DNA of 64,000 nucleotides from Membranipora membranacea (GCA_914767715.1 OU612072.1:7378001-7442000), one strand, 5' to 3'. Shown: positions 11,753-21,863, counted from the first letter of the stretch. The notes: generated from the sequence alone by a model not told the origin. Numbers and translations: made by a program.

Positions 11753-14700
11753 CTGTAATAAGAAGTAAATACTCATGTGATGTGAAGAACAGATGAAGCT
11801 GGTATTGTATGGCCATAGCCTGTATTGACCAGCTTTACTGGTAGTGTGGGAAAACAACTAATCATATCAAGACAACCTAGATAGTGTCAAAGGTTTCTTG
11901 AGCCTGAAATCAAAATCCCAATCCTATCTATACTTTCATTTCTTAGGTGTAGTTCAAACTGCCGCATCTTAGAACTCAATTAAAGCATCAGCTGAAAGGG
12001 AGACTATGCACTAGATTGCAGATGTACTCTGACCAATGTTGAATAGTAATTGAATATATTATGTATTATATGATTCAAAGTTTGATGAACTATATAATAT
12101 ACTATATAATGTGATGCTGCAAAACGATCATGTTTAAAACAAACTAAGCTCTTTTCTCAGAGGACTTTTTTCGGGAAGAATTTGAAGTTAAATGTTTATA
12201 AATACATATTCAATATATTATATAAGATAGAATTATTATATAACTAAATTTTTTTCTATGATTTTGAATGGATTTGTTTCTTTGGATCATAAATTTTTCT
12301 TTAGGCAGAGCTTGCGAAACAGAATCTAGAAATCCAAAGCCACATCCGAGAATACACATTAAATAAAATGTATTATATATGAGAATATAAAAAAGATACA
12401 ATATTATTCAATATCATATTATATTGTATGTTATTATATTTGGTTTGAAGTTTAAAATTACAGGTAAGTTTTGTGAAGGTGTTTCCGATAAGCGTAATCT
12501 GAAATGAGTTTCAATTTAGGCATTTAGTGGGTTCAACAATAGCTAGGAGTAGGAGGTGGCTCGGACTTTCATCATGCAAGTGTTGAAAGTCGTGGGTTCG
12601 AATCCCACTGCAGTCCACTGACTACTGGGATTTGTTGGACCCCCAGGTGTGCTCCGACCTGCCTACAAACTGAGAGCAAATTGGCGCAGTCATTGCAGTC
12701 TCGCCCTTAAGGCACACTATTTCGCCGCCACGATGTGGTGAGTGACCAACCATTGGGATTTTAACCAACATTTTAACCAACAACATAATTAAAACATTAT
12801 GTCATATAATTTAATTGATCATTTGAATTTTTTAAAGAGTATGATTTTTTTCGGCATAATGTAAGGTTAAATTTAATACCAAAGTTTACTCGCATTCAGA
12901 TGTGACCACGTTGCTATGGTCTGAGTGAGTGTACACAATAAAACCTCTCAGATTTTTAAAAAGCTGAACTTCATCCTTAAATTCCCGACAATGGCCGTTT
13001 CTAGAAATCATGAGACACCAGTCGCAAAAATTGCTGTAGTTATGGTTGTAATTAAGCTAGAAACAAAATGCTGGTACGGTACCAATGTATAGCTGAGGAA
13101 CTGGGCTATAACATGCAATAGATAACTCAAAATCCATTTCCTATTGCAAATGCCTGGTTTTGATGTGCTGTGTCACATATATGGAACCCTGTTCCTATGC
13201 TTCAGCGGTGTCTTTCAATAAGAAACATCAAATATTGCAATCAAATTGTATACATTCTGTGTGTGCATTTTCGGAACGGATTTGTCTAACTGGAAGACCA
13301 AGTGAGTGATAATTTTGAATGATGTGATAGTGATAACTTGCTTTAGTAAAGAATTGCTCTTTCTAATTGAAAGACCACCGTGGTTGAATATAGTGACGCT
13401 ATTTTAAATCAAAACAATCTTAACAAGAAATACTTACCGTATTAATGTTTTCCTCCTCCAATTTATTAATAATCTTTTGAGGAACATTTAGAACATCAAT
13501 CACTGTCTTGCCTTGCCATTTGATATGAGCTGTAACCAGGATTTAACAATGCAAACATGAGAGGTGATCATGAGGAGAAGGAGTGGATCAGTTGGTTAGA
13601 GCGCCGCTCATTCAGCGCGCAAGTGTTGAAGGACCTGGGTTCGAATCCCACTGCAGTCCATTGACTACTGGGAGTTGTTAGAGCACAAGGTGTGTACACA
13701 TTGTGGCCTAGCCCCTAAGGCACACACTATCCCGCCGCCATTCTTCCGAATGTCATGATTCGACTATACCTTGCAATTTTCATGAACATTTATATATATC
13801 AAGCAAAGATCAAGAATAAAATTTAAATGTCAATTAAATGTCAAAGATATTCTATTTGCTGATAGCTCTTAGGTTATATTTTGTCCTAGACACTCTATAC
13901 GACCAAATATGATGACATCTGTCATCAGATACACATATTTGAAAGCATACAGACAAAATATGTATGACTACTGCGTGTTTTCTGGAGGTGCCCTAATGGA
14001 GAGGCAATCCAGGTGAAGAATTAATTCGGAAAAACTGTGGAAACCCTAACAACTCAATACTAGGAATCCAACAACAAAGTAACTCCTTGAACTTTCTTAA
14101 ATTTATGCCAAGTAAGAAGAATAAAAGACATACCGGCCATCTCAACAGATGTAGGGGCGGATGTGCTCGGTGCTGGTGCTGCTTTCAGTGCTGGTGCTGC
14201 TTTCAGTGCTTTCAGTGCTGGTGCTGCTTTCAGTGCTTTCAGTGCTGGTGCTGCTTTCAGTGCTTTCAGTGCTGGTGCTGCTTTCAGTGCTGGTGCTGCT
14301 TTCAGTGCTGGTGATGCTTTCGGTGCCTTTAAATGATTTGAAAAAAATGGCAAGTTAGTTCTCTGGGCCAATTTATGTTATTTTCTTTTGATATCAGAGC
14401 AGTCCCCTGACTTTGGTTTTGACCTGAGTTAACATCGTATATAACTGGCAGGAGGGCATACCCTGGGAGCACAGGCTTATCTGCCAGCCCTAACACCCCG
14501 AAGCCTCACTATTTTTCTACCCCTGAGCTAACAATTAAGCTTCTCATGATCCGGTGATTATTTGCTATTGGTCACTATTCATGTAGCATTCATTGTCTAA
14601 CATTTAAATGATACAAGTCATGACATACATTGTATGCAGAGGTAGAATAGTGTAATTCGGTGAGTTGTATATTTATATGAATTGAGCATTCGCCACAAAA

Positions 14701-17700
14701 CAATTGTTAGTGCACCATTCCGAGTGTATCAATACTAGAGAGCAATATAGGTGCTAGAATGGTGTAGAAATTTTCTGGCAATGGAAATGATAGACTGGTG
14801 TCTGCCATGACAATGGAAATAATGTAGGATTGTATTTGCTGGTAATAGAAAGGGTGCATGTAAGTGTTTGGTTCATGAATTCAATCCTTAAATTCCCGAC
14901 AATGGCAGTTTCTAGAAATCATGAGACACCGGTCGCAAAAATTGCTGTAGTTATGGTTGTAATTAAGCTAGAAACAAAATGCTGGTACGATACCAATGTA
15001 TGACTGAGGACCTGGGCTATAACATGCAATAGATAACTCAAAATCCATTTCCTATTGCAAATGCCTGGTTTTGATGTGCTGCATCACATATATGGAACCC
15101 TGTTCCTATGCTTCAGCGGTGTCTTTCAATGAGAAACATCAAATATTGCAATCAAATTGTATACATTCTGTGTGTGCAATTTCGGAACGGATTTGTCTAA
15201 CTGGAAGACCAAGTGAGTGATAATTTTGAATGATGTGATAGTGATAACTTGCTTTAGTAAAGAATTGCTCTTTCTAATTGAAAGACCACCGTGGTTGAAT
15301 ATAGTGACGCTATTTTAAATCAAAACAATCTTAACAAGAAATACTTACCGTATTAATGTTTTTCTCCTCCAATTTATTAATAATCTTTTGAGGAACATTT
15401 AGAACATCAATCACTGTCTTGCCTTGCCATTTGATATGAGCTGTAACCAGGATTTAACAATGCAAACATGAGAGGTGATCATGAGGAGAAGGAGTGGATC
15501 AGTTGGTTAGAGCGCCGCTCATTCAGCGCGCAAGTGTTGAAGGACCTGGGTTCGAATCCCACTGCAGTCCATTGACTACTGGGAGTTGTTAGAGCACAAG
15601 GTGTGTACACATTGTGGCCTAGCCCCTAAGGCACACACTATCCCGCCGCCATTCTTCCGAATGTGATCAAGAATAGAATTTACCCTATTAGTATTATCAT
15701 ATATGCATCATTTAACCTGTCAAAAATACTATAGGTGCTGATATATAGGTGCAGTTATATTTTGTTCTAAACGCTCTATAAGACCAAATATGATGACATC
15801 GCTTACGTTCTGTCATCAGATACACATATTTGAAAGCATAAAAACAAAATATGTATGACTACTGCGTGTTTTCTGGAGGTGCCCTAATGGAGAGGCAATC
15901 CAGGTGAAGAATTAATTCGGAAAAACTGTGGAAACCCTAACAACTCAATACTAGGAATCCAACAAAAAGGGAACTCCTTGAACTTTCTTTAATTTATGCC
16001 AAGTAAGAAGAATAAAAGACCTACCGTCCATCTCAACAGATGTAGGGGCGGATGTGCTCGGTGCTGGTGCTGCTTTCAGTGCTGGTGCTGCTTTTAGTGC
16101 TGGTGCTGCTTTCAGTGCTGGTGCTGCTTTCAGTGCTGGTGATGCTTTCAGTGCTGGTGCTGCTTTCAGTGCTGGTGCTGCTTTCAGTGCTGGTGCTGCT
16201 TTCAGTGCTGGTGCTGCTTTCAGTGCTGGTGATGCTTTCGGTGCCTTAATGATTTGAAAAAAAAATGGCAAGTTAGTTCACGGGGCCAATTTATGTTATT
16301 TTCTTTTGAGTGTCAAAGCGGTCCCCTGACTTCGATTTTGACCTGAGTAAACATCGTATATAACTGGCAGGAGGGCATACCCTTGGAGCACAGGCTTATC
16401 TGCCAGCCCTAAGAGGGACTGCACATGTGCGATTGTTTACAGCTTAGCGAGAGAAAACTGTTTGTTTAGTGGTCTAAGTTCCACCCCTTTTATTGTAAGC
16501 GGCTTATAATTACACGCTACAAGCTTCTCCCAGCAGATTATACTAGGGCAATGTTTGCCAGCGAGAAAATAGTCTCATTGGTTAATTAGCAGTATCCAGT
16601 GGCACGTTTATGACGGGAATCATTAAAAGGCTTTGTTTATGGAAAATCATTGGCTGATAGCTAACCTTTAGGCCAGCAGCAGCACCTCAATATTGTTTCA
16701 TTGTGTGTAAGGATGATGAACAGAGAAAATTAATAGCAAATAATCAAATGATATTTATTATTGTTTGGATTTTTGAAGTGGTACTATTCCATAAGTGGGG
16801 CAATAAATAATGTTTTGCTAAAATTATTTCTGATGCAGATTCTACAATATTTCTGCAGAACTAACTTGCAAAAGTTACTTGGCAACATTTAACCAATCAA
16901 AATGGATAATTTTGATGATGAGCCAATGACAGTGCAGAGCATTTTTGTTTATATAAGATGGCCGCCAACCATGAGGCTTGCTGCATCAATTCCCACAACA
17001 CAGAGCATATGATAAAATCCACTGATTAAATTGTCACAACAGCAACTGGACAATGCTCTGAGCAAAGCTGAGGATTGGGTTTTGCTAGACAAACAGCCTG
17101 AGCAGCAGGAAGCTACTGAATTACTCTGGATCAGAGAGATAAGCTACCATCATAATGCATATGATCAATGAACTAAACCTTAGTTCATTGATATGATCAT
17201 GGGATATATATTGTGATAGAATGGAGAAAGAATGATGATAATAGAAATTAACATTCTTTCTATGCTCACAAAATCTGATATCTGAGATTTGCATAACAAA
17301 ACTAGTAGCTGCACAGAAAGCCCACACCAGGAAAAATGTGAGTGTTAAGATGAATGATTGTGATAGTTTAGTTCACTTTCAGGTTTCAATGTTTTTGTTT
17401 ACTACAAGTACATTTATTTGTTTATTTCATGAACATACTAGTGTCTCTTCTAGTACTAATAGCCTATCCTCATCCCAGGTGTTTCAATGTGATGGTAGGT
17501 TATCAATATTATTAGAAAATCAATGATTTAAAAGGATTGGGTTTACGTAAAAAAAATAGGTCTATGTAATTGTTGACCTTACTTTCAGCAAGGAGTAACT
17601 TCGCTATTACAGCTTACTCCAGTCCAAATCACAGGCCTTCTGTAGTTGGTGCAAGTCCAGTGGTCGAGTGCCCCAGTGGTCAAGGCCTAAGAGAGAAAAG

Positions 17701-20700
17701 GCCTCGACCACTGGGGCACTTGACCACTGGACTTGCACCAACTACAGAAGGACTGTGGTCCAAATCACTACATTTAAAGCATGCCAGTTACTCATCAGCC
17801 TTTTAATGCTAGTGGGACTGGATTGCTGTTACTACTAGCAAGGCGTAACACTGCTGTTAGCATTATTAGTAGTGTTAATGGGTTGTGATAGCAGTGTTAT
17901 CAAACTATCATTTATGTATGTAGAATGAAGATACATCTAGTAGTGATGATAACGGAAACAAGGCGACAGCTTGGTTACTCTTTACTGTTCAGTGTTTATG
18001 AATTACAGATGCTCGATTCGTTTTTTTTTCAGCTGGCTTGTACCAAGCGGCTCAAGCTAATGAAATAGAGAGCTTACTATTATATATTTGAAAACTCTGA
18101 TGATGTGGCAAGAGAAGCACACTACCATCAAATACTATTCCAGGAAGACTTATGAAAGGTGAAGGATAGTTCAAAACCTTGAAAACTCTAGAGGAGTAAA
18201 TAGTTTGCTTGAGGAGATGTTCACCATTTCACACACTCCTAAGGCAGGTGACATCCAAGCCTTACTTCATTTAGACTCTCACCTCAGCTTGCCAAAAGTT
18301 AGTGCTAGCTAACATTAAATCACCCATAAACTAGCTAAACTAAGCCAAATATTACTCCTCTAGGGTAACTATAGGTTATTACTGTAGTGTTATATCTATT
18401 TCAGCATCTATGTTTTATTTAAAGAAGAGTCTGCTTGTAAAATATGTGTTTATATATCTACTTGCTTGTAATACGAATAACATATTCCTCCAACAGATTT
18501 GTTTTGCAAGCTTTTTAACTTAGCTGCTAGATGTGACGTGAGATAGAATCATTTTTTGTTCAAAGGTTGTTCTACCTCCGGCTGTTAACTTGAGTTGAGA
18601 TCCAGTTATGCGATTATATTTCCGCTCCTTAATCTTGAGTTTCATCATTCTTTCAGTGATACAGCGAAGGAGGAAGAACCACGCAAAAAGGCTTAAAATA
18701 ACTATTCCGATCATAGATCATTGCCAAAGTCCAAGACTAAGAAGCACCAAATTTAACAAGATGACCAAGTACAAAAATACTCTGCATGCATTTGTGTCAA
18801 AGCATGTTTTCACACGAATTTTATATTCTTGATGTCCTTTGTTGTATGCCCACACGTTGACATAGGTCACATTGCAGGAATGTGTTTTACTGTTTTTTTT
18901 TTGCTTTCCTTCTTGTTTACACAGGTCATATTATTGTTGGTATTCACTTATTGTATTTTTATGTAACAATTTTATATATGTTTGTACATATATCTCACCT
19001 TCCAATTAGTCATTGACTGGATTTTTACCTTGATAAAGAATGTATTATATCAATACAGGTTTTCGATGCATTTCATAAGCACATGAGTTCGTCTTTCTTT
19101 GCTTTCCTTCACGTTGACACTGGTCACATTGTGGATATATCTTTGTTTATACTGGTGCGTACTTGTATTGCACCTCTCAATAAGTCAATAAAGAGGATCG
19201 GTTTGTGCCTTGGTAGATAATACACATACAGAATGCTCATTAAAAAACGAAATTTTGCAACTTTTTTGTCTTTTCTTAGCCTCTGTAGAAAAAATATGCA
19301 CTCTGAGAGTTATGAACTTTACATAATTGGATTCGCAGCGAAATTCGGGTCTAGTTTCACTCAATTCTAGGTAACCCCAGAGAGATAATTATTGATTTTT
19401 GATCACTCATTGGCAAGAAGTTTCTGGACTCTACCTGTTTTTCGCATCTTAACAGTTTTTCACATCTTAACTGGATCCACCCTGTCCCCATATATTCCCA
19501 ATTCATAATTAGACTGCTACCAGTTATTTTATAATAGGGTCTTCTTATAAAAAGATAATGAAAATCACATATGAAGTTTATTTATCGCTGTTATTCTGGA
19601 AAGGTTGCGCAAAACCTATTTTTATGCCACAACTGTGTTTGAGGGGTGTCTACAATCTGTCTGTAGAACGTCAATAGATAGATTTAGCAGTATGATATTT
19701 TCTCAAAAACCACTCAAGATATGCATGATATTGATAAAAAAAATTTCAATGACGCCAATTCATTCTATGATCTTTGCCGAAAGAAGTTAAATGGTAAAAA
19801 ACGCTCTATATACCCCCTTTTCCACATTTCTTACTTGGATCCGCCCCCTTTTGCCCCATTTGTAAAATAGTAAAAAATAAATAAAAAACCACCCCAGACA
19901 AAAGCGGTGGATGCTCATGTTTGAAGGCCGGTTTGCACTGTACGCAATTGTGTGGATGCCTTCAATGCAACAATGGCAGGGACGACACTCAGCAAGATGA
20001 GTATGACCAAATTACCGATGATGAGGACCTTGACCTTTAAACTAGTATGAATTTGCATCCTTTCTTTGTTTTGTTTTAGCAGTGATACTTATGTGCTATT
20101 TAAAATAGCTATTAAATTCAAGATACATAATCAGATTACATGCTTTACCAGAATAAAACTTCATAAACGTTTACCTGTTTTTCACATCCCAACTGGATCC
20201 ACCCCTTTCTCATATATTCTCAATTTATTATTACACTGCTACCAGATACTTTATGATGGGGTCTTTTTATAAAAAAATCATGAAAAATGACATGAGAAGT
20301 ACATTTATCACTGTTATTCTTGCACGCTTGCACAAAACCTATTATTATGCCGCAACTGTGTTCGAGGGGTGACTACAATTTGTCTGTAAAACGTCAACCA
20401 TTGGGTTTAGCTGTATGATATTTTCCCAAAAACTACTCAAGATATGCATGATATTGATAAGAAAAATTCAATGACGCTGCTTTATTCTATGAACTTTGCC
20501 AAGAGAAGTTAAATTGCAAAAAACGCCCTTTTAACCCCCTTTTCCATGTTTCTTACTTGGATTCGCCCCTTTTTGCCCCATTTGTGAAATGGTACATATG
20601 CGTCATCAGAACGGCCATAAAAAACTGCACCAGATCCAGTCTTCAATTTTCTCTGTTCAAGACACTTACGCAAATGTTATTTTTAGAGCCTTTTATGTGT

Positions 20701-21863
20701 AGCCGCTGCTGGCCTACTTATGATTATATCGCAGCTTGTAAACACTCTTTATGTCTGCAGTGAAAAATGAGGAGATAATGAGCAAAGCTAGAATTTCAAG
20801 CTCTATTTTATTTTTACTAGCTCTAGTTTTCTAGCTGGTCTGTGGACCGCTTAACACCAAAGCCTCACTATTTTTCTACCAATTACAATTAAGCTTCTCA
20901 TGATGCGGTGATTATTTGCATTCATTGTCTCACATTTAAATGATAAAAGTCATGACATACATTGTATGCATGTTTGTTGTGGATTCAGAGGTAGAATAGT
21001 GTAATTCAGTGAGTTGTGTATTTATATGAATTGAGCATTTGCCACAAAACAATTGTTAGTGTATACCCTTAAGTGCACCATTCCGAGTGTATCAATACTA
21101 GAGAGCAATATAGGTGCTAGAATGGTGCAGAGATTTTCTGGCAATGGAAATGATAGACTGGTGTCTGCCATGACAATGGAAATAATGTAGGATGGTATTT
21201 GCTGGTAATAGAAAGGGTTCATGTAAGTGTTTGGTTCATGAATTCAATGCAGATTATTTGAACAATAGAAAATTCAACAACATTACATTGCTTGCGTTTT
21301 GAACTTTTTTCACTCCCCAAGTTTCCGGATATGATGAGTGATGAGACCTTTGTGATTTTAGCCTAATTTTGCAACCAAAGTCATTACAAATATTTCGTTG
21401 GTTGGCTGATTGATGGCAGCGAGGGTTATCTCGGTCCCTTCCATGTTTCTTTGTTATGGAATTGATTAGAGCACGCCTTTCATTCAGCCAACTGATTGTT
21501 TACTTTTAATTGTGCTGACCAGTGGTTCTATTCACTTTTCAATACGCCCACTAAGCAGTCCCAAAATTAAAATTGTCGAGATCAACAAATGAAATTTATG
21601 TTACGGTTTTTTAAAAATTATTCATGAAAGTGAATACTTACTGATGCCGTGCCTTTTTCCATATACTCCCTATGTTGTGGTTTATGTTTTGATTTGAGGT
21701 GAGCTATCAGTGGATATGTCCTTCCTTTTTTTTGGACAATTTTTTCTTTACACAGCTTGCATGTTACTATATCTATGGTTTGTCCTGTGCTGTACTTTAG
21801 ACCACATGCTGTTTTCACGAAATATTCCCAGATGCGCGATTTTCTTTTTGTGTTGTCTGCCAT
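11600..21863 (-). CDS. BED zinc finger - (ALKAAP)n linker - BAF-like domain protein (6 exons)
   Basis: Minus-strand exons are 21863-21642 (BED), 16244-16025 (A2), 15440-15349 (B2), 14326-14134 (A1), 13529-13438 (B1) and 11752-11600 (terminal). Exon phases run 0-0, 0-1, 1-0, 0-1, 1-0 and 0-stop, so all six splice in frame (323 residues). BED-A2-B2-terminal (228) and BED-A1-B1-terminal (219) are also in frame. The N-terminus is a BED finger; A exons encode a basic, Lys-spaced Ala/Leu/Pro repeat; B plus the terminal exon resemble barrier-to-autointegration factor in spacing (G-K-V, VP-KII-KLEE, A..LVG.YLL, F..WMK, F..VDKYY). BAF is an about 89-residue dsDNA-bridging chromatin protein. A sequence-targeted DNA-bridging factor is plausible. 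Domain calls are from motif reading; the fusion rests on phase matching, not transcripts. Confidence 0.66.
11753..13437 (-). other. Last intron of the BED-BAF gene
   Basis: The intron runs (minus) from GTAAGT next to exon B1 to TTACAG at 11753. It contains a tRNA-derived SINE at 12545-12735 and a very A/T-rich stretch around 12050-12440. The copy-1 edge of the tandem duplication lies near 12975. Confidence 0.55.
12545..12735 (+). mobile_element. tRNA-derived SINE (copy 1)
   Basis: The head has a degenerate A box (GGTGGCTCGG) and a good B box (GGTTCGAATCC). The tail continues CACTGCAGTCCA.TGACTACTGGG and ends in AAGGCACACTAT.TC.CCGCC. The same head and tail recur at 13573, 15483 and 38309. 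This copy has lost part of the D-arm-like region and is the most diverged. Confidence 0.7.
13438..13529 (-). CDS. Exon B1: N-terminal half of BAF-like domain
   Basis: The acceptor GGTTACAG is at 13530 and the donor GTAAGT begins at 13437. Joined to the preceding G it reads A-HIKWQGKTVIDVLNVPQ and then KIINKLEEENINT. VP.KIINKLEE matches the helix-hairpin-helix region of BAF (GIGEVLGKKLEE). It differs from B2 at one residue: Glu here, Lys in B2, in the KLEE-x-NINT stretch. Confidence 0.68.
13573..13745 (+). mobile_element. tRNA-derived SINE (copy 2, in the A1-B1 intron)
   Basis: The head is complete: A box TGGATCAGTTGGTTAGAGCG and B box GGGTTCGAATCCC, then TGACTACTGGGAGTTG and the shared tail AAGGCACACACTATCCCGCC. 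It is almost identical to the copy at 15483, because both belong to the tandem duplication; the insertion therefore predates it. Confidence 0.8.
14134..14326 (-). CDS. Exon A1: Ala/Leu/Lys/Pro repeat linker
   Basis: The acceptor is TCATTTAAAG at 14327 and the donor G|GTATGT at 14133. The exon encodes 64 codons plus one base: APKASPALKAAP, then repeats of ALKAAP with several ALKALKAAP variants, ending PAPSTSAPTSVEMA. Lys recurs every three or six residues, giving a basic low-complexity linker comparable in composition to linker-histone tails. It is 27 bases shorter than A2, a whole number of codons. Confidence 0.66.
15349..15440 (-). CDS. Exon B2: duplicate N-terminal half of BAF-like domain
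   Basis: Same length (92 bases) and splice sites as B1: acceptor GGTTACAG at 15441, donor GTAAGT from 15348. It encodes ...GKTVIDVLNVPQKIINKLEE-KNINT. Conservation of frame, splice sites and nearly all residues argues against simple decay. In an all-exon transcript this half-domain would lack a partner C-terminal half unless exon skipping joins it to the terminal exon. Confidence 0.65.
15483..15661 (+). mobile_element. tRNA-derived SINE (copy 3, in the A2-B2 intron)
   Basis: Paralogue of the 13573 SINE within duplication copy 2, with the same A box, B box and tail. The two copies differ little, giving a rough relative date for the duplication. Confidence 0.8.
16025..16244 (-). CDS. Exon A2: Ala/Leu/Lys/Pro repeat linker (longer copy)
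   Basis: The acceptor is AAATCATTAAG at 16245 and the donor G|GTAGGT at 16024. The exon has 73 codons plus one base, made of ten ALKA(A/S)P hexapeptides flanked by the same APKASP start and PAPSTSAPTSVEMD end as A1. The underlying 18-base unit (plus strand TTCAGTGCTGGTGCTGCT) expands in frame. Its splice phases (0 in, 1 out) equal those of A1. Confidence 0.66.
16577..16957 (+). promoter_or_regulatory. CCAAT/TATA-type promoter inside the insertion
   Basis: Four CCAAT boxes in both orientations (ATTGG at 16577 and 16648; CCAAT at 16893 and 16923) precede a TATA box TATATAAG at 16950-16957. AAGATGGCCGCC follows immediately, resembling a YY1-type motif and also giving an ATG at 16958. Spacing fits a polymerase II core promoter directed rightwards. 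Confidence 0.5.
16958..17170 (+). other. Possible 5' coding sequence of the inserted element
   Basis: An ATG at 16958 opens a 23-codon ORF (MAANHEACC...). An overlapping frame stays open from about 17015 to 17170 and reads ...LDNALSKAEDWVLLDKQ..., rich in Glu/Gln/Leu and protein-like. No family is recognised. It may be a decayed first exon. Confidence 0.25.
17636..17751. repeat. Hairpin with 52-bp arms flanked by 11-bp direct repeats
   Basis: Left arm 17636-17687 and right arm 17700-17751 are near-perfect reverse complements around a 12-base loop (TAAGAGAGAAAA). GTCCAAATCAC occurs just outside both arms (17622-17632 and 17758-17768), as expected for a target-site duplication. Confidence 0.85.
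18840..19170 (+). repeat. Diverged tandem repeats with TTGCTTTCCTT / GGTCACATTG blocks
   Basis: Two to three degenerate copies carry TTTGCTTTCCTTC followed by GTT(G/T)ACAC..GGTCA(C/T)ATT, near 18850, 18900 and 19100. No coding meaning is seen. Confidence 0.45.
19432..20592 (+). repeat. ~430-bp direct repeat pair (19432-19871 and 20169-20592)
   Basis: The two blocks share ordered landmarks: CAACTGGATCCACCC or its variant, CTGCTACCAG, GCGCAAAACC/GCACAAAACC, ATATGCATGATATTGATAA and GCCCCATTTGT. They are clearly diverged with small indels. The Cys-rich exon lies between them. They may be terminal or subterminal repeats of the inserted element. Confidence 0.75.
19898..20040 (+). pseudogene. Orphan C-terminal exon with CXC-type cysteine motif
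   Basis: After a possible acceptor (CACCCCAG) the frame reads KSGGCSCLKAGLHC, TQLCGCLQCNNG and an acidic tail ending EDLDL-stop. The spacing C-x-C-x6-C-x3-C-x-C-x2-C resembles tesmin/TSO1-like CXC zinc motifs, which also occur at the C-termini of some invertebrate transposon proteins. No upstream exons of the same protein are identifiable, so it is probably a remnant. Confidence 0.4.
20849..21246. repeat. Segmental duplication, copy 2, second part
   Basis: It matches 14491-14885 from ACACC(A/C)..AAGCCTCACTATTTTTCTACC to GTTTGGTTCATGAATTCAAT, with a few indels. It lies in intron 1 of the BED-BAF gene and marks the upstream edge of the duplicated cassette. Confidence 0.85.
21642..21863 (-). 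CDS. First exon: BED-type zinc finger
   Basis: Translation starts at 21863 (context CTGGACAATGGC) and 74 codons run to the donor TCA|GTAAGT at 21641. Residues 11-15 (IWEYF) are the aromatic signature of BED fingers; C35 and C38 with H55 and H60 give C-x2-C-x16-H-x4-H. BED fingers bind DNA and are widespread in hAT transposases and domesticated ZBED proteins. No hAT catalytic or dimerisation region is found nearby. The exon ends in phase 0, as the A exons require. It could instead be the first exon of a lost hAT element. Confidence 0.78.

Larger units (their letters stand above)
12975..14885. repeat. Segmental tandem duplication, copy 1 (contains exons A1 and B1)
   Basis: The unit of about 1.91 kb matches 14886-16413 plus 20849-21246 with only scattered differences, including the intronic SINE. 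Offsets are +1911 at the left edge and +1891 near the A exon; the difference reflects length changes including the A-exon repeat. The final part (14491-14885) aligns to 20849-21246, so copy 2 is interrupted by a 4.4 kb segment absent from copy 1. Confidence 0.88.
14886..16413. repeat. Segmental tandem duplication, copy 2, first part (contains exons A2 and B2)
   Basis: It starts at AATTCCCGACAATGG (14891) and follows copy 1 to ATCTGCCAGCCCTAA (about 16413). There homology to copy 1 stops abruptly and resumes at 20849. Confidence 0.88.
16414..20848 (+). mobile_element. 4.4 kb insertion in intron 1 of the BED-BAF gene
   Basis: This segment interrupts duplication copy 2 and is missing from copy 1. 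Borders read CCCTAA|GAGGGACTG on the left and GGACCGCT|TAACACC on the right, consistent with a 3-bp TAA target duplication, but terminal inverted repeats are not convincing. Inside are a CCAAT/TATA promoter (about 16577-16957), a short ORF, a perfect-arm hairpin with flanking direct repeats, diverged tandem repeats and an exon-like Cys-rich C-terminus (19898-20040), all read on the plus strand. It looks like an internally deleted DNA transposon carrying an unknown gene. A deletion from copy 1 is the alternative. Confidence 0.6.

Noticed and set aside
13590-13660. Possible functional tRNA genes at 13590, 15500 and 38320
   Set aside because: All share the same non-tRNA tail and occur as repeats; they are SINE heads.
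14087-14358. Plus-strand Cys/Trp-rich and Leu/Val-rich ORFs over the 18-base repeat (also 16052-16257)
   Set aside because: These are other-frame readings of the minus-strand ALKAAP exons, which have conserved splice sites and phases.
21618-21863. BED exon as the start of a nearby hAT transposase
   Set aside because: No hAT catalytic or dimerisation exons were found in the following 10 kb on that strand, whereas the linker and BAF-like exons fit its phase. The alternative is kept as a caveat, not a call.
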